The notes under the pieces: generated by a model | Told to the model about the DNA's origin: nothing | Databases searched by the model: none | What the model saw: only the letters and a program-made list of their open reading frames with translations | Assembly: GCA_019749835.1 (NCBI GenBank) | Contig: JAIEPJ010000036.1 | Coordinates: forward strand, 1 to 64,000 | Reading direction: 5' to 3' | Length of the DNA stretch: 64,000 nucleotides | Source of the DNA: Phreatobacter sp. | GTDB taxonomy: Bacteria; Pseudomonadota; Alphaproteobacteria; Rhizobiales; Phreatobacteraceae | In this document: positions 49,832 to 61,392 of the stretch, piece by piece | Layout: each line of letters begins with the position of its first letter | Position numbering within the stretch: the first letter of the stretch is position 1 | Position numbers and translations under genes: made by a program

Positions 49832-50643
49832 GCCGGCTGGCGCCGCGATCTGAGCACCAGCCAGAGGCCAACGGCGATCAGCGGCACCGACAGCAGCTGG
49901 CCCATGGTGGCGCCGGCGAAGAGGAAGCCGAGTTGCGGATCGGGCTGGCGGAACAGCTCGCCGAAGGACCGCGCGAGGCCGTAGCCGATGCCGAAACAGC
50001 CGGCGAGCAGGCCCGGCCGCTTCAGGCCGCCGGAGCGCGCGATGAGGAGCAGCACCGCGAAGAGCAGCAGGCCCTCGGTCAGCGCCTGGTAGATCTGGCT
50101 GGGATGGCGCGGCTCCGGTCCGGCGCCGGGAAAGATGATGCCCCAGGGAACGTCGGTGACGCGGCCCCAGAGCTCCGGCTTGATGAAATTGGCGAGCCGG
50201 CCGAGCGCGATGCCGATCGGCGCGACGATGGCGGCGAGGTCGATCAGCGGCAGGAGGGGCAGGGAATTGCGCCGCGCGAAGATGAGGAGGCCGACGACAG
50301 CCCCGACGATGCCGCCATGGAAGGCCATGCCGCCCTCCCAGACCGCCAGGATCGCCGCCGGGTTGGCGAGGTAATAATCGAGATTGTAGACGAAGACGAA
50401 GGCGAGGCGGCCACCGAGAATGCCGGCGAGGGCCGCCCAGACGATGGCGTCGTCGATGACGGCGGGGGCAAAGGGTGCCCTGCCTGCGGGCCAGAGGCGA
50501 TCTGTCGCGACGAGCCTCTTGGCCAGCCACCAGCCGAACAGGAAGCCGCCGATATAGGCCAGCGCGTACCAGCGGATTGCCAGTGGTCCGACGGCGATCA
50601 GAACCGGGTCGATGACGGGAAAGGGCAGGGCGAGGAGAGCCAT
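49828..50643 (-). CDS. lgt: Prolipoprotein diacylglyceryl transferase
   Basis: GPLAIRWYALAYIGGFLFGWWLAKRL, GGMAFHGGIVGAVVGL, IALGRLANFIKPELWGRVTDVPWGIIFPGAGPEPRHPSQIYQALTEGL; 4-bp overlap with methyltransferase gene. Confidence 0.96.
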   Translation of the reverse strand: MALLALPFPVIDPVLIAVGPLAIRWYALAYIGGFLFGWWLAKRLVATDRLWPAGRAPFAPAVIDDAIVWAALAGILGGRLAFVFVYNLDYYLANPAAILAVWEGGMAFHGGIVGAVVGLLIFARRNSLPLLPLIDLAAIVAPIGIALGRLANFIKPELWGRVTDVPWGIIFPGAGPEPRHPSQIYQALTEGLLLFAVLLLIARSGGLKRPGLLAGCFGIGYGLARSFGELFRQPDPQLGFLFAGATMGQLLSVPLIAVGLWLVLRSRRQPA

Positions 50644-50747
50644 GGCCGGGGTTTGCCCGCGCCGGCCGGGAAGGTCAAGCAGCCCCCGCCGGCTCTTGCG
50701 CTGCGGCCGCGCCGACCCCATACCCTCAGCAACAGCGGAGAGATCCC

Positions 50748-51002
50748 ATGACCCAGACCAGCGACCGCATCGCCGACGAGTTCGCCAAGTTCATGACCGA
50801 CGCCGCGGGCTTCGCCCAGGGCATGAAGCGTGAGGCCGACACTTTCGTGAAGACCCAGGCCGAGCGGCTGCTGCGCGACATGGACCTGCCCAGCCGCGAA
50901 GAATTCGAGGCCGTGCGCGACATGGCGGTCAAGGCCCGCGAGGAGAACGAGGCGCTGAAGGCCCGCATTGAAGCACTGGAAGCCCGGCTGTCCGCTGGGT
51001 GA
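50748..51002 (+). CDS. ubiK: UbiK-type accessory factor (BMFP family)
   Basis: 84-aa protein with LPSREEFEAVRDMAVKAREENEALKARIEALEARL coiled-coil C-terminus typical of the family. Confidence 0.8.
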   Translation: MTQTSDRIADEFAKFMTDAAGFAQGMKREADTFVKTQAERLLRDMDLPSREEFEAVRDMAVKAREENEALKARIEALEARLSAG

Positions 51003-51110
51003 TCCCCAGCGGAACGCCCTGCAGCCAGCAACCGCGTCAGGTGGCGGGTCCCGAAGAACCTAGGTCGGGATCGTGGAGAGCCGGACTCCGGAAGCGGCGG
51101 CGACAGTGCA

Positions 51111-52001
51111 TCAGCCCGGCCAGCGCTGCGCCTTGGAGACGAGGAAGTCGCGGAACACCTGCACGCGGGCGACCGACTTCAGCTCCTCGGGATAGACGAA
51201 CCAGGCGTCGAGAACCGGCATTTCCTCGTCGTCGAGGATCTGCACCAGGCCCGAGCCGTCGCGGATGAGATAATCGGGCAGCACCGCGATGCCGATGCCG
51301 TTCTCCACCGCCGCCACCAGCCCCGAAATATTGTTGATCGTCATGGCGAAGGAGCGCGGGACCATGCCGTTGCGGCCCGCCGTCGACAGCCAGGTAACGT
51401 TCTGCATGTAATTGGGCGCGCGCCCGCCGAAGGCGAGGAGGCGGTGGCCGTCGAGTTCGTTGGCGTTCTTCGGCGATCCGTGGCGCTTCAGATAGTCGGA
51501 CGAGGCGAAGGCGTGGAACTTGATCTGGAACAGCTTGCGCTGGATCAGGTCCGGCTGAACCGGTTGGCGCACGCGGATGCCGACATCGGCCTCGCGCATC
51601 GACAGGTCGAGCTCCTCGTCGGTGAGGATCATCTTGATCTGGATGTCGGGATAGAGGTCGAGGAACTCGCCGAGGCGCGGCGCCAGCCAGGCGGTGCCGA
51701 GGCCTACGGTGGTCGTCACCTTCAGCTCGCCGTTGGGACGCTCCTTCGAATCCGTCAGCTTGATCTTGGCGCTCTCGAGCTTCATCAGCACGTCTTGAGC
51801 CGTGTGGTAGAGCAATTCGCCCTGTTCGGTCAGCACAAGGCCGCGGGCATGGCGGTGGAACAGCGGAACCTTGAGGTCCTGCTCCAGCGACGATACCTGG
51901 CGGGATACGGCCGACTGCGACAGCCCCAGCGTATCGGCCGCATGGGTAAAGCTGCCCGCTGCCGCAGCGGCGTGGAAAATCCTCAGCTTGTCCCAGTCCA
52001 T
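51111..52001 (-). CDS. LysR-family transcriptional regulator
   Basis: MDWDKLRIFHAAAAAGSFTHAADTLGLSQSAVSRQVSSLEQDLKVPLFHRHARGLVLTEQGE. Confidence 0.95.
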   Translation of the reverse strand: MDWDKLRIFHAAAAAGSFTHAADTLGLSQSAVSRQVSSLEQDLKVPLFHRHARGLVLTEQGELLYHTAQDVLMKLESAKIKLTDSKERPNGELKVTTTVGLGTAWLAPRLGEFLDLYPDIQIKMILTDEELDLSMREADVGIRVRQPVQPDLIQRKLFQIKFHAFASSDYLKRHGSPKNANELDGHRLLAFGGRAPNYMQNVTWLSTAGRNGMVPRSFAMTINNISGLVAAVENGIGIAVLPDYLIRDGSGLVQILDDEEMPVLDAWFVYPEELKSVARVQVFRDFLVSKAQRWPG

Positions 52002-52034
52002 CGAAGTCTCCCGGAGGCGGCTGCTGTGTCCGTC

Positions 52035-52997
<963 letters not shown>

Positions 52998-53368
52998 GAT
53001 GTCCGGCCGGGAAGCTCGAAGACGGCGCTGAAAACGCCCAACAGGCCGATAATCTGGAACAGCTATGCGCTTGGCGCAAGGCTCATTCCACTGACTTCAT
53101 CATCTTGTCAACGAAATGGATTGATGGGACGGCTCACAAATCTGAATGAGATGCATCGCATGGCGATACTGCCGGGGCGTCTTGCGATGCAGCCTTGAGG
53201 GCCTGGTTGGGTGCCGAGGTGGGGACCCGTCCCTGGGGGGATGGGGCAGGCGACCGCCGCCGCCGCACACTCCGACAGCCAGTTTGCCGTTGCGTGGCAG
53301 CCCTTGTCCATGCGCGGCAGTGACGCTGGTCCCCGCCTCATGCTCCCGAATGCGGCGGCGCACGCGAA

Positions 53369-53385
53369 ATTTTGTTGCGCAAAAT
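53369..53385. promoter_or_regulatory. Inverted repeat ATTTTG-TTGCG-CAAAAT upstream of Lrp-family gene, candidate autoregulatory site
   Basis: 6-bp arms with 5-nt spacer; nested TTGCGCAA palindrome; AT-rich. Confidence 0.4.
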
Positions 53386-53436
53386 GGGGGTCTGGGCTAT
53401 CCGGCTGAAACACTCGCGACCGTGGAGACCTGCCCC

Positions 53437-53916
53437 GTGAAGGCCCGCCTGGACGCCATCGACTGGAAGATTCTGCGAGAACTCCAGTCCGACGGACGGA
53501 TGACCAATGTGGAATTGGCGAGCCGTGTCGGGATATCCGCGCCGCCCTGCCTGAGGCGCGTGCGCGCGCTGGAGGAGATGGGCGTCATCCGCGGCTATCG
53601 CGCGCTGCTGGCAAGCGAGAAGCTCGGCTACGGCGTCACCGTCTTCGCCATGGTGCATCTGGCGAGCCAGGCCGAGGCCGACCTCAACGCCTTCGCCGAG
53701 CGAGTCCGCCACTGGCCGGTCATCCGCGAATGCCACACGGTCTCGGGCGATTTCGACTTCGTGATGAAATGCGTGGCGCCGGACCTGGCGAGCTTCCAGC
53801 ATTTCGTCTCCGATCTCACCGCGACGCCCAATGTGCGCAACGTGCGCACCGTCCTGACGCTCGGCCAGGTGAAGGACGAGGCGGCGGTGCCTTTGGAGAT
53901 CGCGCCTGCCGCATGA
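53437..53916 (+). CDS. Lrp/AsnC family transcriptional regulator (GTG start; alternative GTG at 53422)
   Basis: LDAIDWKILRELQSDGRMTNVELASRVGISAPPCLRRVRALEEMGVIRGYRALL; RAM domain. Confidence 0.93.
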   Translation: MKARLDAIDWKILRELQSDGRMTNVELASRVGISAPPCLRRVRALEEMGVIRGYRALLASEKLGYGVTVFAMVHLASQAEADLNAFAERVRHWPVIRECHTVSGDFDFVMKCVAPDLASFQHFVSDLTATPNVRNVRTVLTLGQVKDEAAVPLEIAPAA

Positions 53917-53959
53917 GGGCGCGCGCGAGGGCCGGGGACCGAACAGCACGGATGCCACG

Positions 53960-54859
53960 ATGACGACGACCCTCGCCGACCCGGGTGACCGCCTGTCGAT
54001 CGCCCTGCCGGACGGCGCCATGTCCGGCCTGCGCTGGGGTCCGGCGCGGATGCTGCCCGATCTCGTCTTTCTCCATGCCAACGGCTTCAATGCCGCGACC
54101 TATGCGCCGCTGCTGGCGCCCCTCGCGACCGGCCATGCCGTCGTCGCGCTCGACATGCGCGGGCACGGATGGTCGACCCTGCCGGCAGAACCGGCGCGGA
54201 TGACCAACTGGAACGCCTATGCGGACGATCTCGTCGCGGTTCTCGACCGGATCGTGCCCGCGGGCGGGCGTCCGCCCCTCCTTGCCGGCCATTCGATGGG
54301 AGCGGTGGCAGCGCTGCTGGCGGCGGTGCGCCGGCCGGGCCGCGTGCGCGGCCTCGTCCTCCTCGACCCGGTGATGATGCATCCCTGGCTCTGGCTCTTC
54401 GCACGCACGCCCTGGGGCGCGGCCCGCCTGCGCGGTTCCGATCTCGCCGTCGGTGCGGCCAAGCGCCGCGCCGTCTTTCCCGCCCGGGAGGATGCAATCG
54501 CCACCTACCGCACCCGCAAGACCTTCGCCTCTTGGCAGCCCGGTTTCCTCGAGGGCTATGTCGCCGGCGGCTTCGTCGATGATCCCGAGGGCGTCCGGCT
54601 CGCCTGTGCCCCGGCCTGGGAGGCCGCCAATTTCGCCTCGCAGACCCAAAATCCCTGGGGGGCGCTGAAGCGGGTGCGGGTGCCGGTCAAAATCCTCGCC
54701 GGCAGCATCCGCTCCACTGTCTATGGCGGCGCAGACCGCATCGCCCGGGTCGCACCCCACATCCCCGTCGAGACGCTGGCGGACGGTTCGCACTTCTTCC
54801 CGATGGAGCGCCCCGACCGCGTTCGTGACGTGCTCCGCGAGACGCTCGCGCAGTCGTGA
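53960..54859 (+). CDS. Alpha/beta-fold hydrolase
   Basis: FLHANGFNAATYAPLLAPL, LLAGHSMGAVAALLA nucleophile elbow, DGSHFFPMERPDRV catalytic His. Confidence 0.9.
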   Translation: MTTTLADPGDRLSIALPDGAMSGLRWGPARMLPDLVFLHANGFNAATYAPLLAPLATGHAVVALDMRGHGWSTLPAEPARMTNWNAYADDLVAVLDRIVPAGGRPPLLAGHSMGAVAALLAAVRRPGRVRGLVLLDPVMMHPWLWLFARTPWGAARLRGSDLAVGAAKRRAVFPAREDAIATYRTRKTFASWQPGFLEGYVAGGFVDDPEGVRLACAPAWEAANFASQTQNPWGALKRVRVPVKILAGSIRSTVYGGADRIARVAPHIPVETLADGSHFFPMERPDRVRDVLRETLAQS

Positions 54860-54976
54860 TCGGCCGTTTGTTTTCGTGATCGCGTCATCAAAACTTTAGC
54901 CATGTTTTTCGCCTAGGGATGCTGCAGTGCAAAAGCGCCGACGCATACGGCCCCCGTCCCTCAAGCTCTGGTCTCC

Positions 54977-56176
54977 ATGTCCGCCCATTTGTCCTTCGGC
55001 TCCTGGTTCTGGCTCGGCGCGTCACCGAAAGCCCCGGTGCGTGTGGAGAGGGACGTTCGCGTCGATGTGTTCCGCGGCCTCGCTCTCCTGATCATCTTCA
55101 TCGACCATGTCGCAGGCAATGTGCTGATCCGCGTCACCCCGACCTCTCTCGGTTTTTCCGACGCAGCGGAATATTTCGTGCTGCTCGCCGGCTTCTCGGC
55201 GGCGCTCGCCTACGGCACGGTGATGGACCGGCGCAGCCTGGTGACCGGCACCGCCCAGATCGTCGCCCGCATCTGGAAGCTCTACCTCGCCCATCTCGGG
55301 CTCTTCGTTTTCACCGCCGTGGCCGTGGCCTTCATGGCCGTGCGCTTCGGCAACCCGCTCTACTACGAGCATGTCGCGATCCTGCCCTTCTTCCAGGACC
55401 CGGCCACGACGCTGCTGCAGACCGTCGCACTCGTCTTCCTGCCGAATTATCTCGACATCCTGCCGCTCTACATCGTGTTGCTGGCCATGCTGCCGCTGCT
55501 CTGGCTGCTGGCGCGCGTCGCGCCGGCCCTGGCGCTCGCCGCCTCGGCGGGTCTCTACGGCGCCGCCTGGATGCTGGAACTCGCCATCCCCAACATGTCC
55601 ACCGGCGGCGTCTGGTTCTTCAATCCCTTCGCCTGGCAGTTGATCTTCACCGTCGGACTGGTCGCAGGCCAGGCCGTTCTGCGCGGCGTGGCGCTGCCGC
55701 GCTCGCCGTTCATTACGGCCGCCGCCAGCGCCGTCGTGCTCTTCGGTCTCGTCAGCGCCGCGCCCTGGGCCGTCATCGCCGGTATGGAAGGCCTGATCCT
55801 GCCCGACGACTGGCGGCTCGACCTCGACAAGACCAATCTGTCGCTGTGGCGCTTCGCCCACGCCCTGTCGCTGGCCTATCTGATCGCCGCCCATGTGCCG
55901 CGCACGGCGGCCTGGCTCGGTTCGGCGGTGGCGCGCCAGCTTGAGCAGGCCGGCCGCCATTCGCTTCCGCTCTTCTGCTTCGGCATCATCCTGTCGCTGC
56001 TCGGAACCTTTGCCCTCACCGAGATTGGCCGAGGCCCCGTCATGCAGGTCGCCGTCAATGTCGTGGGCATTACCCTCTTGCTCGCCACGGCGACTGTGCT
56101 TGAATGGTATCGTGGTGCAACAGCAAAGGCGCCGGCCAAGGCTCTGCCAGGCGTCGGCGAGGTAAAGGCGGCGTGA
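54977..56176 (+). CDS. OpgC-domain membrane acyltransferase-like protein
   Basis: DVRVDVFRGLALLIIFIDHVAGNVLIRVTPTSLGFSDAAEYFVLLAGFSAALAYG; multiple TM segments. Confidence 0.9.
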   Translation: MSAHLSFGSWFWLGASPKAPVRVERDVRVDVFRGLALLIIFIDHVAGNVLIRVTPTSLGFSDAAEYFVLLAGFSAALAYGTVMDRRSLVTGTAQIVARIWKLYLAHLGLFVFTAVAVAFMAVRFGNPLYYEHVAILPFFQDPATTLLQTVALVFLPNYLDILPLYIVLLAMLPLLWLLARVAPALALAASAGLYGAAWMLELAIPNMSTGGVWFFNPFAWQLIFTVGLVAGQAVLRGVALPRSPFITAAASAVVLFGLVSAAPWAVIAGMEGLILPDDWRLDLDKTNLSLWRFAHALSLAYLIAAHVPRTAAWLGSAVARQLEQAGRHSLPLFCFGIILSLLGTFALTEIGRGPVMQVAVNVVGITLLLATATVLEWYRGATAKAPAKALPGVGEVKAA

Positions 56177-56961
56177 CACACACCCGGTCCATCCGGTTTC
56201 TCGGAGCCTGCCTGGCTCTGGTGGCTCTCGCGGGCCAGCCGGCCCTGGGCACCGGTGGCCGTCTGCCGGTGGATGCGACCTGCACCGTGCCGGAACCGCT
56301 GCGCGGCTTCGCTGCCGATCTGCCCCTTGCCCGTGCCGCCATCGCTGATGGCCAGAAGCTCACCATCGTCGCACTGGGCTCGTCCTCGACGCTGGGCTCG
56401 GGAGCCTCTTCGGAGGAGCGCTCCTATCCGACCGTGCTGCGCAAGGAATTGGCGCATCTGCTACCCGGCCATGAGATCGAGGTCGTCAATGCCGGCGTTG
56501 GCGGCAATTCCGCCCAGCAGATGTATCAGCGCATCGATGCCGACGTGCTGTCCGAGCAGCCGCGCCTTGTCATCTGGCAGACCGGTGTCTTCGATGCGAT
56601 CAACGATATCGGCATCGAGAAGTTCAAGCGGATCCTGCGAAAGGGCATTGCCAAGATCCGTGACGGCGGTGCGGATGTCATGCTCGTGGACCAGTTGCCG
56701 CTGCCGCGAGCCGATCGTTTTCCGGCCTATGCCAGCTATGTCGCCGCGCTGCACGAGGTCGCCGCGGAAACCGAGACGCCGGTCTTTCGCCGCAGCGAGA
56801 TGTTTGGATTCCTGATGGTGTCGGGGCGTCTGCGCATCGATCAGATGCTGCCCACCGCCGGCGATCACCTCGTCGATGGCAGCTATCACTGCCTCGGCGT
56901 CAATATCGGCCGCACCCTCGCCGAGAAACTGTCGCCGCGGGCGATCGCCACCCGTCCCTGA
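56173..56961 (+). CDS. SGNH/GDSL hydrolase family protein, secreted (GTG start)
   Basis: Signal peptide; [53 protein letters not shown]; ends with DGSYHCLG. Start overlaps OpgC stop. Confidence 0.87.
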   Translation: MTHTRSIRFLGACLALVALAGQPALGTGGRLPVDATCTVPEPLRGFAADLPLARAAIADGQKLTIVALGSSSTLGSGASSEERSYPTVLRKELAHLLPGHEIEVVNAGVGGNSAQQMYQRIDADVLSEQPRLVIWQTGVFDAINDIGIEKFKRILRKGIAKIRDGGADVMLVDQLPLPRADRFPAYASYVAALHEVAAETETPVFRRSEMFGFLMVSGRLRIDQMLPTAGDHLVDGSYHCLGVNIGRTLAEKLSPRAIATRP

Positions 56962-56979
56962 CGGATCGCAGGCGGTGGC

Positions 56980-57000
56980 GGGATGCTCCTGGAGCATCCC
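56980..57000 (+). other. Perfect 10-bp stem-loop GGGATGCTCC-T-GGAGCATCCC in the spacer before carB
   Basis: Self-complementary arms; no T-tract follows. Confidence 0.6.
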
Positions 57001-57322
57001 GATAGCAGAGGGTAACCGTCATCGCCGACGATTCGGCTTGAAGGGGCAGGGCGCTGCCGACTCCCGAACCCCTGGGCCATGCCGCTACGCGACCTTCCCG
57101 CGAGCGCGGCGCTCTTTTCCCCTGTCATTGCCGCGTGACCGCCTTGCCGGGCGCCATCGCGGCTTCCCATCGGCGGGAAAGACGTCTATAGGGCCGCCTA
57201 ATCACGCGAACCGATGTTCAGGGGATGCGGTTGCGGGAGGCTGGCTCGATACGGGTCCGGCCTCTTTTTTTGCGCCGCGCGGCCCCGAAGATCCAGACGA
57301 GCCTTCAAAGGGCCGGAGCCTC

Positions 57323-60300
57323 ATGCCGAAACGCACCGACATTTCCTCCATCCTGATCATCGGCGCCGGCCCGATCGTTATCGGCCAGGCCTGCGAGTTC
57401 GACTATTCGGGCACCCAGGCTGTGAAGGCGCTGAAGGAGGAGGGCTATCGGATCGTGCTGGTCAACTCCAACCCGGCGACGATCATGACCGACCCGGACA
57501 TGGCGGACGCGACCTATATCGAGCCGATCACCCCGGAGATTGTCGCCAAGATCATCGAGAAGGAGCGGAACGTCCTTCCCGGTGGCTTCGCCCTGCTGCC
57601 GACCATGGGCGGCCAGACCGCCTTGAACACCGCCCTGAAACTGGAAGAGATGGGCGTTCTCGCCAAGTTCGACGTCGAGATGATCGGCGCCAAGGCCGAC
57701 GCCATCGACAAGGCGGAGAACCGCGAGAGGTTCCGTCAGGCCATGGCCAAGATCGGCCTGCAGACGCCGAAGAGCCATGTCGTCCAGTCGCTCGGCGCGG
57801 CCATCGACGTGCTCGATGATATTGGCCTGCCGGCGATCATCCGCCCGTCCTTCACCATGGGCGGCACGGGCGGCGGCATCGCCTACAACAAGGCCGAGTT
57901 CATCGAGATCTGCGAGCGTGGCCTCGATGCCTCGCCGACCACCGAGGTTCTGGTCGAGGAGAGCGTGCTCGGCTGGAAGGAATTCGAGATGGAGGTCGTC
58001 CGCGACCACGCGGACAATGCCATCATCGTCTGTTCCATCGAGAACCTCGATCCGATGGGCGTCCACACCGGAGATTCCATCACCATCGCGCCGGCGCTGA
58101 CGCTGACCGACAAGGAATACCAGATGATGCGCGACGCCTCGATCCGCGTCCTGCGCGAGATCGGGGTGGAGACCGGCGGCTCGAACGTGCAGTTCGCCGT
58201 CAATCCGGCCGACGGCCGCCTCGTCGTCATCGAGATGAACCCGCGCGTGTCGCGCTCCTCGGCGCTCGCCTCGAAGGCGACGGGTTTTCCGATCGCCAAG
58301 GTCGCGGCGAAGCTCGCCGTCGGCTACACGCTCGACGAGGTGAAGAACGACATCACCGGTGGCGCCACCCCGGCCTCCTTCGAGCCGACCATCGACTATA
58401 TCGTCACCAAGGTGCCGCGCTTCGCCTTCGAGAAATTTCCCGGCGCCGACCCGGTGCTGACCACGTCCATGAAGTCGGTCGGCGAGGTCATGGCGATCGG
58501 CCGCACCTTCCAGGAATCGCTGCAGAAGGCCATGCGCGGGCTGGAAACGGGCCTCACCGGGCTCGACGAGATCGAGATCGAGGGTCTCGGCAAGGGCGAC
58601 GACAAGAACGCCATCCGCGCCGCGCTCGGAACCCCGACCCCCGACCGCCTGCTCAAGGTGGTGCAGGCCATGCGCCTTGGCATCTCCAACGAGGAGATCC
58701 ATTCCTATTGCCGCATCGATCCCTGGTTCCTCGAGCAGATCCGCGGCATCGTCGATGTCGAGACCGAGGTCCGTGCCAAGGGCGTGCCGAAGACCGCGGG
58801 CGCGCTGCGTCGCCTCACGGCCATGGGTTTCTCCGATGCGCGCCTCGCCGTGCTGACCCAGAAGACCGAGGCCGAGGTCGCCAAGGCCCGCCGCGCCCTG
58901 AACGTGCGTCCCGCCTACAAGCGCATCGACACCTGCGCGGCGGAATTCGCGTCCCCGACCGCCTACATGTATTCGACCTACGAGGCTCCCTTCGGCGGCG
59001 CTCTCGCCGATGAATCGCGTCCGACCGACCGCGAGAAGATCGTCATCCTCGGCGGCGGCCCGAACCGGATCGGCCAGGGCATCGAGTTCGACTATTGCTG
59101 CTGCCATGCCTGTTTCGCGCTCTCGGACGCCGGGTTCGAGACGATCATGATCAACTGCAATCCGGAGACGGTCTCCACCGACTACGACACCTCCGACCGG
59201 CTCTATTTCGAGAGCCTGACGGCCGAGGACGTCATCGAGATCCTCGAGCGGGAGAAGCAGAACGGCACGCTCAAGGGCGTCATCGTCCAGTTCGGCGGCC
59301 AGACGCCGCTGAAGCTCGCCCGCGCGCTGGAAGATGCCGGCATCCCCATCCTCGGCACCTCGCCGGATGCCATCGACCTCGCCGAGGACCGCGACCGCTT
59401 CAAGCGTCTCCTCGACAAGCTCGGCCTCAAGCAGCCGAAGAACGGCATTGCCTATTCGGTCGAACAGGCTCGCCTGATCGCCGGCGAGCTCGGCTATCCC
59501 CTGGTCGTGCGGCCCTCCTACGTGCTCGGCGGCCGCGCCATGCAGATCATCCGCGAAGAGGGCCAGCTCGGCGACTATCTCCTCGGCACGCTGCCCGAAC
59601 TGGTGCCGGCCGACGTCAAGGCCCGCTATCCCAACGACAAGACCGGCCAGATCAACACCGTCCTCGGCAAGAATCCGCTGCTCTTTGACCGCTACCTGTC
59701 CGATGCCATCGAGGTGGACGTCGACTGCCTTGCCGACGGCAAGACCAGCTATGTCGCGGGCATCATGGAACATATCGAGGAGGCGGGCATCCATTCCGGC
59801 GACAGCGCCTGCTCGCTGCCACCCTATTCGCTGCCCGATTCCATGCTCGCCGAACTGGAGCGCCAGACCAAGGCGCTGGCCCTCGCACTCGATGTCGGCG
59901 GCCTGATGAACGTCCAGTACGCCATCAAGGACGGCGACATCTACGTGCTTGAGGTCAATCCGCGCGCCTCCCGCACGGTGCCCTTCGTCGCCAAGGTGGT
60001 GGGTGAGCCGATCGCCAAGATTGCCTCGCGCATCATGGCGGGCGAGAGCCTGGCCTCCTTTGGTCTGAAGCCGAAGGTCCTCGACCATGTCGGTGTCAAG
60101 GAGGCCGTGTTCCCCTTCGCCCGCTTCCCCGGTGTCGACGTGCTGCTCGGACCCGAAATGCGCTCGACCGGCGAGGTCATGGGCCTCGACAGGACCTTCG
60201 CCACCGCCTTCGCCAAGAGCCAGCTCGGGGCAGGGACCATCGTTCCGGTCTCCGGAACGGTCTTCGTCTCGGTGCGCGACGACGACAAGCCGCGCATCCT

Positions 60301-60652
60301 CGAAGCCATCCGCATGCTGCACACGCTCGGCTTCAAGATCATCGCCACCTCCGGCAACCAGCGCTATCTCGTCGAGCAGGGAATTCCCTGCGGCAAGATC
60401 AACAAGGTGCTGGAAGGCCGGCCCCATATCGTCGATGCGCTGAAGAACCGCGAGGTCCAGCTCGTCTTCAACACGACCGAGGGGGCCCAGGCCCTCTCTG
60501 ACTCGCGATCGCTCCGCCGTGCGGCCCTCTTGCAGAAGGTCCCCTATTACACCACTCTTGCTGGTGCTGTGGCCGCCGCACAGGGCATCAAGGCCTATCT
60601 TGAGGGGGACCTCGAGGTGCGCGCGCTGCAGAGCTATTTCGGCAAGGCCTGA
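57323..60652 (+). CDS. carB: Carbamoyl-phosphate synthase large subunit
   Basis: [58 protein letters not shown]; two ATP-grasp halves; C-terminal MGS domain. Confidence 0.98.
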   Translation: MPKRTDISSILIIGAGPIVIGQACEFDYSGTQAVKALKEEGYRIVLVNSNPATIMTDPDMADATYIEPITPEIVAKIIEKERNVLPGGFALLPTMGGQTALNTALKLEEMGVLAKFDVEMIGAKADAIDKAENRERFRQAMAKIGLQTPKSHVVQSLGAAIDVLDDIGLPAIIRPSFTMGGTGGGIAYNKAEFIEICERGLDASPTTEVLVEESVLGWKEFEMEVVRDHADNAIIVCSIENLDPMGVHTGDSITIAPALTLTDKEYQMMRDASIRVLREIGVETGGSNVQFAVNPADGRLVVIEMNPRVSRSSALASKATGFPIAKVAAKLAVGYTLDEVKNDITGGATPASFEPTIDYIVTKVPRFAFEKFPGADPVLTTSMKSVGEVMAIGRTFQESLQKAMRGLETGLTGLDEIEIEGLGKGDDKNAIRAALGTPTPDRLLKVVQAMRLGISNEEIHSYCRIDPWFLEQIRGIVDVETEVRAKGVPKTAGALRRLTAMGFSDARLAVLTQKTEAEVAKARRALNVRPAYKRIDTCAAEFASPTAYMYSTYEAPFGGALADESRPTDREKIVILGGGPNRIGQGIEFDYCCCHACFALSDAGFETIMINCNPETVSTDYDTSDRLYFESLTAEDVIEILEREKQNGTLKGVIVQFGGQTPLKLARALEDAGIPILGTSPDAIDLAEDRDRFKRLLDKLGLKQPKNGIAYSVEQARLIAGELGYPLVVRPSYVLGGRAMQIIREEGQLGDYLLGTLPELVPADVKARYPNDKTGQINTVLGKNPLLFDRYLSDAIEVDVDCLADGKTSYVAGIMEHIEEAGIHSGDSACSLPPYSLPDSMLAELERQTKALALALDVGGLMNVQYAIKDGDIYVLEVNPRASRTVPFVAKVVGEPIAKIASRIMAGESLASFGLKPKVLDHVGVKEAVFPFARFPGVDVLLGPEMRSTGEVMGLDRTFATAFAKSQLGAGTIVPVSGTVFVSVRDDDKPRILEAIRMLHTLGFKIIATSGNQRYLVEQGIPCGKINKVLEGRPHIVDALKNREVQLVFNTTEGAQALSDSRSLRRAALLQKVPYYTTLAGAVAAAQGIKAYLEGDLEVRALQSYFGKA

Positions 60653-60692
60653 TCTGCGGCCGCTGCCGGGACACGCAAGGTTTCACCATGAA

Positions 60693-60732
60693 GGTTCGCG
60701 GGGCCGGCGTCCTCGGCCCGCGGACCTTTATT
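60693..60732 (+). terminator. Terminator-like hairpin between carB and greA
   Basis: GGTTCGCGGGGCCG...CGGCCCGCGGACC + TTTATT, one mismatch/bulge. Confidence 0.65.
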
Positions 60733-60759
60733 CGTCATTGAAAGGCAAGGGCGAGCATC

Positions 60760-61233
60760 ATGGAAAAGGTTCCGATGACCGTCGGCGGTTTCGCCAAGCT
60801 CGAAGCCGAACTGAAGGAGCGCCAGCGAGTTGAGCGCCCGCGCATCATTGCGGCGATCTCCGAGGCACGCTCCCATGGCGACCTGTCGGAGAATGCCGAA
60901 TATCACTCGGCCAAGGAGCAGCAGTCGCTCAACGAGGGGCGGATTGCCGAGCTCGAGAGCCTGATCGCCCGGGCCGAGGTGATCGACGTCACCAAGCTCT
61001 CCGGCGACACCGTCAAGTTCGGCGCCACGGTGAAGCTCGTCAACGAGGATACCGAGGAAGAGCGCGTCTGGCAGATCGTCGGCGACAGCGAGGCGGACGC
61101 CAAGGCCGGCCGCATCTCGATCTCCTCGCCGCTGGCCCGCGCCCTGATCGGCAAGTCGGCCGGCACGGTCGTCGAGGTCAACACGCCCAAGGGCGCCCAG
61201 AGCTACGAGGTCCTCGAGATCCGCTGGGGCTGA
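60760..61233 (+). CDS. greA: Transcription elongation factor GreA
   Basis: [59 protein letters not shown]. Confidence 0.98.
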   Translation: MEKVPMTVGGFAKLEAELKERQRVERPRIIAAISEARSHGDLSENAEYHSAKEQQSLNEGRIAELESLIARAEVIDVTKLSGDTVKFGATVKLVNEDTEEERVWQIVGDSEADAKAGRISISSPLARALIGKSAGTVVEVNTPKGAQSYEVLEIRWG

Positions 61234-61260
61234 ACGGCCTGAACCGTTCGGCATGGTGGA

Positions 61261-61291
61261 GGCGTCGCCCGGCCCGGCGGCGCCTTTGCTT
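61261..61291 (+). terminator. Terminator downstream of greA
   Basis: GGCGTCGCC-CGGCCC-GGCGGCGCC followed by TTTGCTTT. Confidence 0.65.
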
Positions 61292-61392
61292 TGCCTCGCC
61301 GCACCGGCGCCCTGAAACGATACGGACGGTCTCTCGCCGATGGATTGAAATGCCGCCGGGGGAATCTGCCGGTCATGGAAGGAGGATCCGCC

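Noticed and set aside
57001-57322. tRNA or known riboswitch in the carB leader
   Set aside because: No T-loop GTTCGAATC-like motif, no CCA-adjacent acceptor stem and no recognised riboswitch core.
57305-60427. 1040-aa ORF antisense to carB, and similar long antisense ORFs (e.g. 4252-5760, 12499-13902, 7553-8881, 35555-37042)
   Set aside because: Low-complexity Arg/Ala/Gly/Asp/His-rich translations typical of antisense frames in GC-rich DNA; the sense frames encode unmistakable conserved proteins.
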